Below are positions 54,094-64,000 of a stretch of 64,000 nucleotides of DNA, one piece after another. Origin of the DNA: Pseudoneurospora amorphoporcata. Its lineage: Eukaryota; Ascomycota; Sordariomycetes; Sordariales; Sordariaceae. Location of the stretch: assembly GCA_033297205.1 (NCBI GenBank), contig MU859139.1, forward strand, positions 62,001 to 126,000. Direction: 5' to 3'. Numbering within the stretch: position 1 is the stretch's first letter; the number at the start of each line of letters is the position of its first letter. Below the pieces are notes generated by a model. The model ran no database searches. It was not told the origin of the DNA and worked only from the letters and a program-made list of their open reading frames with translations. A program made the translations under genes and the position numbers.

Positions 54094-55567
54094 ACGGGTC
54101 CACAAGGGGTCATCAACGCTAATGAGCTCATCCCGACGAGAAAAGCGGCTGATGGGATCTGGCATAACTAAAGGTTGCAAGGTTGGGATGAGAATTCCTG
54201 GTTGTGTATTATAAGTCGACGTGAGCATTGATATGGTTAGGTGGCATCATTTCTTTTCTGCATCAGCGTTTCCAGGTTCGTAAGACGTAGAAAGCATCAA
54301 GGGTACATTGACACAAGACGAAGATACATCAGCATAGCGATAACATGCTTTCATCCTAATATTCTATATTCCGCTTTCATCCTAGCAATTTTTCTTTCTG
54401 TTTCCTCTCTTTTATCCCCTAAAAGTGACAATGGCTGAGATAATTATTATATTCCGTTGGTCCGATATTGTCCACTTGAGAAGGAAGACTTACCGAAAGG
54501 GACACATGCTGTTATAACTTATGCCTGTCTGACTCGAAAGAAAACACTACAAGTTACAAGTTACTGTCGTACCCCTTGATATCTATGCGAATGTGGCATT
54601 ATGTTCTTGCGGAAGAGCAAGTTCTAATTATGAATAATTCAGATTCATACACGAAACCTCCCAGGGAAGTGATAGAGCGGACAACTTGTCAGCCAGAGAA
54701 AGGGAGTCAGCCAGAGAAAAGGAAAAGTAAACTCCCGGGTGGGAAAATGGTATATATATATATATATATCTGGAGGGAAATATGCCTCCTATGTCACATC
54801 TCGTATTGGAAAAAGGCATTTGAAGACTCATAGAACAGGAGACAATAAAACAGGACAGAAAAACAGGAAGCTAAGAAATAAAAGAAGGATTGAGAAAAGA
54901 GGGGAGAAAAAGAGAAAAAAACACAAAAGAGAGAAAAAGAGGAGGAGGAAAAGGAACGGGAAAAAGAAAAAGAACAAAAACGAAAAAAAAAATTTAAAAA
55001 AATATTAGGATGGCAAGAGAAGGGAAAAAAACAAGTTAACCACACGGACAGAAATTCATCATGGCAATATGTAAGAGTCATTCACGTCAGATGTAACGAT
55101 AGCTATCTGTCGAACTACGCAGTAACCTCAGGAACCAGGGATTACAAGGAAATAAACTAGCTGTGCTCTCGGTGTTATTTTGATGGCTATGCCTATTGTG
55201 TCCATCACGTTTAGTCAAACTAGGTAGTGAGGATTATTACTTGCCGTTGATCATTTTGGTTGTCCCCATCTTAGTCCAGTCTACCTAGTTTTTAGACATG
55301 TATGTGCACGCAGCACGCAGTAACAGGAGCCTACGTGGAGGTACGTAGCCTTTAACCACAGGAGTACATGAGACAAACTTCATTGGCATCACACACACAC
55401 ACACACATCATAATCACGTTGTGTTGTCGTTTCCTTTTCCACCTTGACATCTGTCACGAGTGTGTGGCACAAGAAAGGAAGACCAAAGCATTGCTTTTAT
55501 TATAAACAAGAAAAGGGAATGAAAAGAAAGCTACCCTGTAATCTACTGATCTATCAATAGCAAAAAC
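54094..55567. other. Gene-free AT-rich stretch with a purine tract, 1.5 kb
   Basis: Contains a (TA)10 run at 54751-54769, a long purine-rich strand tract at 54836-55009 and a (CA)9 run at 55389-55407. ORFs here are low-complexity Lys/Arg-rich artefacts. No gene seen. Confidence 0.6.
54836..55009. repeat. Purine-rich (A/G) tract, about 170 bp
   Basis: The plus strand is more than 85 percent A and G with only scattered C and T. Such polypurine tracts can form triplexes or act as nucleosome-free sites. Confidence 0.75.
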
Positions 55568-57802
55568 TCAAAGCTCATCAAGACTAGGTCTTCTAAACTC
55601 CCAAGTCCTTGGCATGACGGGCAAGCCGATGTAGAATTGCCAGAGGCGTTTGAGTTCAGATATCGCGATCTCGTACCTATTTTTGTCGCAAACTGGTTAG
55701 CATGGGCAGCCACCACCGGAAAACGAAAAAGAGCAGAAGTAAAAACAAAGGCAAGGGAAGAAGAGGAGGAAGGGAAACGGATGGAGTGGGAATGGGAATC
55801 GGAATGGGAAGAGACATTGGGCAATGGGCAATGGCAATAGGGATAGGGAATACTTACAACATCCCAGGTAACCGCACATAGCTCTTAATCACCAACTTGA
55901 ACGCCGCAAACACCACCTTGAACTCGCTTTTGATGTCATCCTTAATGGTCCTCTTCTTGTAAGCAAAATTGGGATCGGTGTCGGGGTGTTGTGGTGAGTG
56001 TTCCTGGAACTCGTGGAACAACTCATCATCGTTCTCCACGACCTGTTCCTGTTGCTGCTGCTTCTGCTCAAATTTAGGAGCGGGAGTAACTCCCGCCGCC
56101 GTGGCCTCATCTACCGCAGCTGTTGTGGCAGTATTTGTGACAGATGTATCATCGGCGGCAACGGGTGTCGAAACGATAACATGTCTAGGCTTCATGGCTC
56201 GGTCGGGGATATGATGCGCTCCCTTCTTCTCGGCTTCTTCGACTTGTTCGTGGGACTCTTCGGTCTCCTCAACCACAGCCCTAAACTTCTGAATAGCTTC
56301 CAAACTGCTGCTCAACCGCGCATAAGTATTAAAAAGCGCCACTAGCTCGGTGCGCTTAAGCTTGAACGGAATCTCGTCAGTCGTGGAAGTTGTGGCAGGA
56401 GTATCGTTGTTAGCGAACTCAAACAGAACCTTGAGCGCGGTCCCGTATCCGGCCGTCTGCAACTTGCCCCACAACCGACACTTGTCGCAGCCGACGCAGT
56501 CCATCAGTCTTGAGACGTTGCGGAAGCGGTTGCGGAAGTCTTCCTTAAGCGAAGGGCCCTCGCCGTTCTTGAACATGAGGGACTCATCGAACACCGGGCC
56601 AGGCACGCTGTTAGCGGCCCTGGAAGTGACGGCCAGAACCTTGGCGCGCGTGTCGGCGTCTTGGACCGGGTCGCCCGTGCAGAAAGTGTACTCCTCGTGC
56701 GAGGACAGGTAAGGACCCAGCTTGGCGACGGCGCGGGTGAGCAGCGCGTAATTGAAGTACAGGTTGCTGATGCGGTCCGGGAAGTTGTGCAGGCGGTTGA
56801 CGTAGCAGGACAGGTTGGGCTGCCATTGGCCGGTGGTCTGATTCAAAAAGTCCCAGCAGAGGTGCGTCGATATGGACGCGTGCATGCCGCTGACGACCTT
56901 GTAGAAGACGCGCTTCTCGAGGCACTCGTCTTCGAACTCGAGACCGGTCTCGGCGACGAAGGGCACCAGCGGGTTCTGCTCGCGCTGCTGCTCGAGCATG
57001 TGCTGGCGACCGGCGGCTTGCATGACGGCGCGGAAATCCTGGGCCGCGGGGCCCTTGGGGACCGAGTAGGTCTCGCCTAGCGTGGCGGACTGGGGGAAGG
57101 ATGATTTCTGGAAGCAGTTCTCGCGGTAGACGGCGTCCCAGACCTGCTTGGCGCCATCGCCGGCGTAACCGGTGAACCGCTCGGGGTTGCGCAGGAGAGA
57201 GACGTAGTCGCCCTTGGAGGCTGCGCTCTCGTCGTCCGGCACGCAGTAGTCGCGGTCGTCGCACTCGTCGTCGTATTCCACCACGCAGGACTCGCCCACG
57301 TTCTCGCCTAGCTTGCCCTGAAGCGGGCGCTTCGGTTCTTGTCGCTGAACGGACTTGCCCGGGTGCTTAGCCCGCGGTCCCTCGAGCTTGCCGAGCTCGC
57401 TGGCGCGCCAAACTTGGGGAATGTCTTCTTCGTTGTCGAGGGTCTCCACGGCGCAGGCGATGTTGCCGCACATGCCGTTCTCATCGTTCCAGAAGGGACA
57501 TCGCTTGTTGAAGAGGTTGAGGCGGTAGTGGGAGAAGAAATCGGTTGTCCGTGTTAGGTCGTCGAGCGCGGGCTTGACGTTGTGGTTGAGGTGTTCGAGG
57601 GTGGAATAGGAGGCGCATGCATCACTGACGATGGCTTTTGGTGATATCTAAAGGGGAGAATTGGCTATTAGCTTCGGCAACTTCTTTCATTGCCAAGATA
57701 CCATTGACTTACAGCGCATGATTTATCATCGCTCTTGCACTGGACTTCGCGACTCCATAGCGCAAAGAGCGACAGGTAGAAAAGCCGTGTTGCGGGCTTC
57801 AT
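55568..57802 (-). CDS. ero1: ER oxidoreductin Ero1
   Basis: Three exons, 57802-57713, 57647-55858 and 55676-55568, give 662 residues. Ero1 is a flavoenzyme in the ER lumen that oxidises protein disulfide isomerase. It starts with a hydrophobic signal sequence (MKPATRLFYLSLFALWSREV). Matches are RLNLFNKRCPFWNDENGMCG, the acidic shuttle-Cys region ECDDRDYCVPDD, RVFYKVVSGMHASISTHLCW, NLYFNYALLTRAVAKL, and the core motif CVGCDKC at residues 414-420 in MDCVGCDKCRLWGKLQ. A long acidic loop follows, then KVVFAAFKLVIKSYVRLPGM. The second intron (181 nt, GTAAGT) lies in the last conserved region; splicing gives LYEIAISELKRLWQFYIGLP and a final stop, while reading through stops at once. Intron phases are 0 and 2 and keep frame. 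It is convergent with the zinc-finger ORF. Confidence 0.95.
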
Positions 57803-60008
57803 GGTGGGCTGCTGTTGCTTGTCCGGTATTCGACTCCTCCGAGGAGCAAGCGGCAGCTGTTGAAAGAGGCCACTCTAGCTCTAATTATACGTTGTACCTT
57901 GGTGTTCCAAGGGTTCCGGGGCAACGGTGGCCAGATCCAGATCGTAAATCGTTCTCAGATAATCCGATGTTTCGTCGTATAGAAAATGCCCGTGTAAGAA
58001 GATGCAAGAGGTAAGGTACTTGTTGATTGCGTGGCACCTCCTGATAGTACCTACTCTGACATCGCTATTTTGCAGGGGGTTATCTGTCTTCTGCAACACG
58101 CTGCAGAAGGACGGGAAGGAAAGAATTCTTATCGAAGGTTCGATAAGCACACACGGACAGCGCAGTGACAGGGGTCCGTCCGGTTGAGAGTGCGAGTCTT
58201 GGAACGTCAATAGGGGCTTCAATAAAAGATGGGAAACAACAAAGAAACAAACACTATGAAAGGAGAGAGCCCGGTGACATATACCCTAGGTTGGAATCGG
58301 TGTTTTCGAATTATATGTCCACTCCTATCCCTCGTACCCGGGCTTACATCTTAAATCATCATCCCGAACGCAGCACTCTATACAAAGGAGGCGAAGCATC
58401 TGTGTTTGTCCGAGTACGATCAATTGGACCTCCCAAAGCTGGATGTAACTTTTGTTTGGAAAGGTGTCCCGATGGAGATCCGGAAAAACATCAGCAGATA
58501 TCAAATTCCGACCGGACGACCTTTTCGCGACTGACCAGACGATGCAATGCGGCACTGTCCGAGTCGGGCGCTCCCTTGCATTTATCCAATTATGTTGTTC
58601 CTTTGTATCTCGGAAAGAGGTGCACTTCCGTGTTTCTGTTTCGGGCAAAGTCCTAGTCAACCAACATCAAGTCCATTTTCGAAGGGCAAAATGATAGGTT
58701 GTTCTAACAAGCCGGAGAGGAAAGGAATCTTATCTACTAGACTAGCTAAAAGAATGCTCAAACATGCTCAACGATGGGTATAGCGGGGATCAAGGTATCT
58801 TGCCATCTTTATCGTGCCCTCGACCATGTAGAGGTAAGGTAATAGTTTATCGAAGATATCCTATACAAAATCCTGGCAAGATGTATTTCAAGTATGTCAA
58901 AACATTGCCTTAATCAATGAGAGCATGCAAGTCCGTACTCATCCGGCCGTCTTGGCAAACCGTCCGGGTTCGGGATCCGGAGGCCAAGACTCTATGTGTC
59001 TGCGCCAACGACAACACCGGATCACATGTTCAAGATGATGCATTTCGAGATCAATCACATCCATTCCAGAAACGAATCTGCTCGTCTGGGTGAAAAACGA
59101 CTCGCGGACCCAGGCGAAGCCTGAGGGCGCGAGCTTGACTACTGCAAGAAAGAGTTCACAAGAAAGGTGCCGTGAATTTCCCTGTCTATTCCACCATCTT
59201 CTCGTCCGTTTATGAAGTTGAGCGAGATCGGGGGCGTGGTCGACGAGTGTTTGATTTCCAAAACCGCAAATTCAACCGGGATTCGAGGTTCGGGGCGCTT
59301 CTAGCCTTGACGGGAAAGAACGAAGGCATCGTTAAAGCTGAGAAAGGCATACGAACGTAATACACAGCGGGCATGTATCTACATCATCGTCTCTAGCCAT
59401 ATCGGAAGTAAATACGGCCATAGATCTTACCCAGATACGCATTGAGTCCAAGTTGCTACGCATAGGTCAGAGTATTAATACGATCGTTTACATCTTGCTG
59501 ATCCATTTTGATGAACTGTAGAGACATCGGGATATATAACGAGTGGCTGAAGATGAGGTTGTTATGCCTTTTAGAAGACAATACGCATTCGACAACCCAA
59601 GTTTGAAAAACATACAAGACAGATTCACGTTACATCAAATGTAGACAAGATAAGTTTGTTCATCGTTTGTATTGTTTTTGCACCTTCCCCAGTCTACATG
59701 CAGTTGCGCCGAAGAGATTTTGGGTCATAAATAAAGAGATCAATGGCGCTAAAAGGCAAGGAAAAGAAATCCATCCGGTATGACATTCATTCTTGGAAAC
59801 AACCATTCCCTGCCTGGGGATGCGACTGCTGCAATAGAGAGTGCAGATCAAATACACATGGCCCCCCCAACTTTTGAGTATCCGTGTTCCCATGAACGAG
59901 GTATATGAAGACGTGTCAGAATACAAGACAAGATCCTGTCTTCAATTAAAGTTCCTGTTCCTATTCCCAAGTATTGCGCTCATACACATCGTTAAGCTGA
60001 AAGGCAAT
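57803..60008. other. Gene-poor stretch, 2.2 kb, holding an SSB-related fragment
   Basis: The right part is 3' flank of the SSB gene. The left part is the ERO1 promoter. ORFs of up to 163 codons show no domain. The only recognisable unit is the fragment at 59133-59295. Confidence 0.55.
59133..59295 (+). pseudogene. Inverted fragment related to SSB Hsp70 (exon 4 end plus intron 4)
   Basis: GCTTGACTACTGCAAGAA starts a stretch that matches the exon 4-intron 4 junction of the SSB gene on the opposite strand (about 61275-61130). The ten codons DYCKKEFTRK are identical in protein with only third-base differences, followed by a GT where SSB has GC. The match continues into intron sequence (GAAGTTGAG-GAGAT-GGGGGCGTGG and ACGAGTGTTTGA-TTCCAAA) and fades at ATTCGAGGTTCGGGG. 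No more of the Hsp70 gene is visible on either side. Confidence 0.8.
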
Positions 60009-62322
60009 TTAGCGGGAAGACATGGCCTTGGTGACGAGGCGCTTGAGGGCAAGCTCCTTCTTCTTGAGGTCCTCAGCGGAGGAGTCCTCAATCTCGAGCT
60101 GGGACATGGCCTCGGAGAGGGACTGCTCGATCTTCTCCTTCTGGCCGCGCTTAAGCTTGAGGGAGAGAGTGGGGTCGGAGACGATCTCCTCAACGCGGGA
60201 GATGTAGGACTCGAGCTGCTGCTTAGCCTCGAAGCGCTTGGAGAAAGCCTCGTCGTTGGACTTGAACTTCTCAGCCTCCTCAACCATCTTCTCGATCTCA
60301 GAGGAAGAGAGCTTGCCAACGGAGTTGGAGATGGTGATGTTGGCGGAGCGACCGGAGGTCTTCTCGGTGGCGGTGACCTTGAGGATACCGTTGACATCGA
60401 CCTCGAAGACGACCTCGAGGACGGGCTCACCAGCCTTCATGGGAGGGATAGGAGCAAGAGTGAACTCGCCGAGGGAGGTGTTGTCCTCGCAGTTGACACG
60501 CTCACCCTGGTAAACGGGGAACTGAACGGTCTGCTGGTTGTCGGCAACAGTGGTGAAAGTGCGCTTCTTGATGGTGGGCACAGTCTGGCCACGGGGGACG
60601 ACGGGGGCGAAGATGTTGCCCTCCATGGCGACACCGAGGGAGAGGGGAACGACATCGAGGAGGAGGAGGTCAGAGGTCTCGGCGGAGGTGGCCTTGCCGG
60701 AGAGGATACCGGCCTGGACAGCGGCACCGTAGGCGACGGCCTCATCGGGGTTGATAGACTTCTCGAGCTTCTTGCCGTCGAAGAACTCGCTGAGGAGCTT
60801 CTGGACCTTGGGGATACGGGTAGAACCACCGACAAGGACGATCTCGTCAACGGCGGACTTCTCGATAGCGGCATCCTTGAGGACCTGAGCAACGGGCTCG
60901 AGGGTACCGGAGAAAGCCTTGGCGTTCAAGTCCTCGAAACGGGCACGAGTGACATTGATGTTGAAGTCCTCACCGTCGAAGAGGGAGTCGATCTCGATAG
61001 TGGTTTGAGCACCGGAAGAGAGGGTACGCTTGGCACGCTCGCAAGCAGTGCGGAGACGACGGAGGGCACGGGCATCACCGGAAAGATCCTTCTTGGTCTG
61101 TGAAAATTGTTAGCGAATGTTCCTAACCCTAACCCTCGAATTTCCGTTGAGAATCGGGAGATTTGGGATTTGGAAGTCAAACACTCGTTGGCCACGCCCC
61201 CAATCTCTCTCAACTTCAAAAGCAGACGGGAAGACAGCATGTAGGGTTACTCGCCTTTCTAGTAAACTCCTTCTTGCAGTAGTCAAGAAGGTTGGTGTCG
61301 AAATCCTGACCACCAAGATGGGTGTCACCAGCGGTGGCCTTGACAGTGAAAACACCACCCTGGATGTTGAGGAGGGAGACATCGAAGGTACCACCACCGA
61401 GATCGTAGATAAGGACGTTACGCTCCTTGTTGGACTTGTTGGCACCGAGACCGTAGGCGATAGCGGCAGCGGTGGGCTCGTTGATGATACGGAGGACGTT
61501 GAGGCCGGCAATGGCACCAGCATCCTTGGTAGCCTGACGCTGGTTGTCGTTGAAGTAGGCGGGGACGGTGATGACAGCCTTCTCAACCTTCTTGCCAAGC
61601 TTGACCTCGGCAATCTCCTTCATCTGTATTGTAGAAGCACATGTTAGAATGCCATCCTTGTGCACCCAGACCGGGGAGCTCGGAGATATGGCCGTGGCTT
61701 ACCTTGGTCAGGACCATGGCAGAGATCTCCTGGGCGGAGAAAGTGTGGACACCGCCGAGGTAGTCAACCTCGACCTTGGGGTTGCCATTACCATCGTCGA
61801 CAACCTTGAAGGGCCAAGACTCCATGTCCTTCTTGACAGTGGGGTCATCGATGCGGCGACCGATGAGACGCCTGCGAGACGAGTGCGTTAGTGAGGCTGC
61901 GTCTTCAAGACGTAGATAATGGATAGGGCGTACTTGACATCGAAGACGGTGTTCTTGGGGTTCATGGCGGCCTGGTTCTTGGCGGCCTCACCGATCAAAC
62001 GCTCCTCAGCAGTGAAGGAAACGAAAGAGGGAGTGGTGAAGCTACCCTGCTCGTTGGCGATGATCTCGACATTGGTACCCTCGTAGATGGCAACGCAAGA
62101 GTAGGTAGTGCCTGAATGGGAGGATTGAGGTCAGCAAGGTGCTCACATAGGGGTGAGTGTTGGCTGGATGCGCCGTTGCCCTTGGTGATGTCCAAAAACG
62201 CACAAAACACACAAAAACTCGGGCGCAAACAGGTCGCAAAAACGGCGACAGCAACATGGTAATGCGGGTTTAAACATACCAAGATCGATGCCAATGGCAC
62301 CATCGTAAACTTCGTCCGCCAT
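60009..62322 (-). CDS. ssb1: SSB-type ribosome-associated Hsp70 chaperone
   Basis: Five exons, 62322-62280, 62111-61934, 61871-61703, 61623-61255 and 61097-60009, give 615 residues. SSB proteins bind the ribosome with RAC and help nascent chains fold. The N-terminal nucleotide-binding domain has DGAIGIDLGTTYSCVAIYEG (after splicing), VEKAVITVPAYFNDNQRQAT, IYDLGGGTFDVSLL and IVLVGGSTRIPKVQKLL. The substrate-binding domain has VVPLSLGVAMEGN and LEVVFEVDVNGILKVTATEK. The sequence ends ALKRLVTKAMSSR without an EEVD tail, which together with the family segment ATEKTSGRSANITISNSVGK separates SSB from SSA-type proteins. Introns are 168, 62, 79 and 157 nt; the first three are GT-AG. The last has an apparent GC donor (AAG|GCGAGT) and CACAG acceptor, forced by the conserved FTRK-TKKDLSGD junction. 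Confidence 0.95.
61098..61254 (-). other. Apparent GC-AG intron 4 of SSB with TTAGGG motif
   Basis: The donor reads AAAG|GCGAGT and the acceptor CACAG, with a CGCTAAC branch point 17 nt upstream. Moving the donor to the nearby GTAACC breaks the reading frame at the conserved FTRK/TKKDL junction. Inside it, two TTAGGG-like units (GGGTTAGGGTTAGG) lie at 61120-61138. The intron also matches the fragment at 59133-59295. Confidence 0.8.
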
Positions 62323-63785
62323 TTTGAAGATAGTGTTGTCTGATTGGGAATGTCGAGACTGAGCTGAAGCTGGCAACGACGAACGGACGAGGAGGGAGTT
62401 GGAAGGGTTTTAAAAAGGCCTGAGCCGGTCCAGTTGCTGGGAGAGTGGGCTGCGTGGGGCAGGGCAGGCCAGGCGGCATTCAATTTTGAAATTTTCAACT
62501 GCAGTGCAACTTTTTTCTGTTGCATGGCCAACCGCCCCGGTTTTCCCCACCGCCTAGCCTGGATTGGGCATGGCTGGCTATGGCCACTATCTTATCTAAG
62601 TTCTTCACGTGATGCTTCTCGTGACATTTGGTCCCCTTCTTCTCCATCCCGAGCCTACGACTGGCTGTTTTCGCCCGACATGCCCCTGGGGTGTGTGGGA
62701 GCTGGGGGGCGGCGAGGGGTCTTGTCTTGTCACTTTTTCACCTTGGGCGCCTCCGGCCTCTGGGGGCGCTAGCAAGGACTGCAGTGCAGGGTGGGCAAGG
62801 GCAACTTTTCGAAGTGGAGGTGGGGGAGGGGTCTGAAGCAGTTGCAAAGACGGGAATCGTTTCATTGGACATGTTGACTGAATAATGAGACTCAACTTTG
62901 TGCCGGCAATGCAATGTCATTGTCGGAGGGAGTGGAAGTGGAAGTGGCCATTTTGAGATTGAGAGTTTGACTGCCGTGGATTTTGGGAGTCTGGAAGCGG
63001 CAATGGTGTGGAAAGAAACAGTTCTGTTACACGTTGTTACGTGAATAAATCCTGCAGGCTGGATGAAGTGTTGGCCCTGAATGTCTTATATTTTGCTGCT
63101 TGTGATTGCGGCTGTACTGCATCATTGTTCACATCTGTCATACTTTTCGTGACTATCAGATCTCTCTAGACTAGAGGTACCTTACCCCTAGCACTCTCCA
63201 TCTGCACTATACTGCCCTTTTACCGTTTGAAAGAGCAATCACGACCTGTTTGCCTGGAGCAACAAGTCTCACCTTCCACTTTCAAGTTTCCAAGTTGCAA
63301 GTCTCGTACCTGCCGTCTAGACCCTGAGTGGTTGGACCACGCGTCTACTACCTTAGAAACTGATTTCTTTTTTGCCGTGACGAACCTCAACTTGTTCCAC
63401 TGTCTTTCTTCTTCTTCTTCTTCCTCTCAACACCTCGCCCAACTTTCCCAACAACCAAGCGTCTTGAACTTCCACTTTTCCTCGGAAGAGCATCATCCCG
63501 CTACAAATACACAATCCAAAACATCCGACCGTATCGTATCGTGGATCCCCCAAGTGGGAGCCCCCGTCGCCCGCAGTCCCCAATCGATTCGCGCTTCCAC
63601 CCACGTCTCGCCAGGCCTCGCACGCTTAATCACTTTCTTGGGCATAAACTGCTTTTTTTTGTGGGCCCGCCTTTCCAAGCTCAGTCCTTGTTAGCTCGAC
63701 TCCGTCTCGACGCCCTTTGTCGGAACGACACACTTTGATCAACATCCACTTTCCAAACCCCCATCGCAACATCACGACCGCCACC
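62323..63785. promoter_or_regulatory. Divergent promoter region of SSB and eIF4E, 1.5 kb
   Basis: A head-to-head region of two translation-linked genes. It carries a pyrimidine-rich TTC repeat at 63407-63425 in the probable eIF4E leader. ORFs are spurious. Confidence 0.5.
63407..63425. repeat. (CTT)n pyrimidine tract in eIF4E leader
   Basis: About six TTC/CTT units about 360 nt upstream of the eIF4E ATG. Confidence 0.85.
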
Positions 63786-64000
63786 ATGTCCGAGCAAGTC
63801 GATCTCACCACCATCCCTATCAGCCCCGAGGGCGGCAACACCAACGGCGACGCTGCCGTCAAGGACGCCAAGGACGACAAGACCGTCACCGTCTTCCACG
63901 ACAAGGAGAACTTTAATGTCAAGCACCCTCTCTCCAACCGCTGGACCCTTTGGTTCACCAAGCCCTCAAGCGGAAAGGTTGGTTTGGTTTCACCACCCGC
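63786..64000 (+). CDS. eIF4E: Translation initiation factor eIF4E, first exon (partial)
   Basis: The reading frame from ATG at 63786 (context caccATGT) gives MSEQVDLTTIPISPEGGNTN, an Ala/Asp/Lys-rich stretch, then FNVKHPLSNRWTLWFTKPSS, the cap-binding-protein signature (HPLxxxWTLWF) of eIF4E. The first exon most likely ends at 63977 (GGAAAG) with a GTTGGT donor; the open frame goes on to the window edge as VGLVSPPA, which does not fit eIF4E. eIF4E binds the mRNA 5' cap and recruits eIF4G. The rest, including the second cap-contact Trp, lies beyond the window. It is divergent from the SSB gene. Confidence 0.88.
   Translation, partial: MSEQVDLTTIPISPEGGNTNGDAAVKDAKDDKTVTVFHDKENFNVKHPLSNRWTLWFTKPSSGKVGLVSPP

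Noticed and set aside
54739..55008. Lys/Arg-rich ORF of 89 codons
   Set aside because: Translation of the purine tract, no real coding features.
58165..58656. 163-codon plus-strand ORF in the gene-poor stretch
   Set aside because: No recognisable domain; a competing ORF of similar length on the opposite strand covers the same region.
59841..61103. 420-codon plus-strand ORF antisense to the SSB gene
   Set aside because: Long antisense ORFs opposite Hsp70 genes are a known artefact of biased codon use and were once mistaken for a dehydrogenase. No independent domain is seen.
1..64000. CRISPR arrays, prokaryotic operons or phage
   Set aside because: Introns, codon use and gene content are all fungal nuclear; no spaced direct repeats were seen.
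1..64000. Transposons or RIP-mutated repeats
   Set aside because: No transposase or reverse-transcriptase motif, and no strongly AT-skewed repeat pair was found by eye; a genome-wide search would be needed to exclude short relics.

Overview
The window is eukaryotic nuclear DNA from a filamentous ascomycete, most likely Neurospora or a close Sordariales relative. The signs are short spliceosomal introns (about 60-180 nt) with GTRNGT donors, CTRAC-type branch points and YAG acceptors, long Gln/Asn/Ser-rich and acidic low-complexity tracts inside housekeeping proteins, TTAGGG-like motifs, and a gene set found in Sordariomycetes. One assembly gap (10 N) sits at 12891-12900 inside homopolymer-rich sequence of doubtful quality. 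I see no tRNA, rRNA, CRISPR array, transposon or biosynthetic gene cluster.

Layout, left to right: an aldehyde dehydrogenase and a nucleoside hydrolase (+); a RED/IK-like splicing protein (-) head-to-head with REV1 translesion polymerase (+); a small WSC-domain secreted protein (-); a poor-quality stretch with a gap and a broken unknown ORF; an unknown Cys-rich protein (-); a 1.8 kb gene-free stretch; mitochondrial intermediate peptidase OCT1 (-) head-to-head with a MICOS Mic26/27 subunit (+); a DUF726 alpha/beta-hydrolase (+) facing Noc2 (-); VPS28 (+) facing Mdm12 (-); a 1967-residue BRCT protein (+) facing Kap120/importin-11 (-); a dehydrogenase/beta-propeller fusion (-) head-to-head with Pex2 (+); a Pal1-family protein (-) head-to-head with Usb1 (+); a C2HC zinc-finger ORF without a visible start; Ero1 (-); a 2.2 kb gene-poor stretch holding an inverted fragment related to SSB; the SSB-type Hsp70 (-); and the first exon of eIF4E (+) at the right edge.

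Most genes are conserved single-copy cell-biology genes in alternating head-to-head and tail-to-tail pairs; they do not form one pathway. Several concern organelles (OCT1, MICOS, Mdm12/ERMES, Pex2, Ero1, VPS28/ESCRT-I) and others concern RNA or ribosome work (Noc2, Usb1, RED, SSB, eIF4E). The VPS28 and Mdm12 stop codons are only 28 bp apart, so their transcripts almost certainly overlap.

Most unusual points: the SSB gene has an apparent GC-AG intron, and a fragment 2 kb away keeps ten identical codons with only synonymous changes plus a GT at the same donor; a dehydrogenase-propeller fusion enzyme; a three-copy GFTPLA/LSGW/GGVTPA repeat in the BRCT protein; a uORF in the REV1 leader; three ubiquitin-binding-type motifs in REV1; and a WSC protein whose GPI-anchor-like tail lies in the wrong frame. 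Nothing here is clearly a whole undescribed system. All exon boundaries were read by eye and no database search was run.
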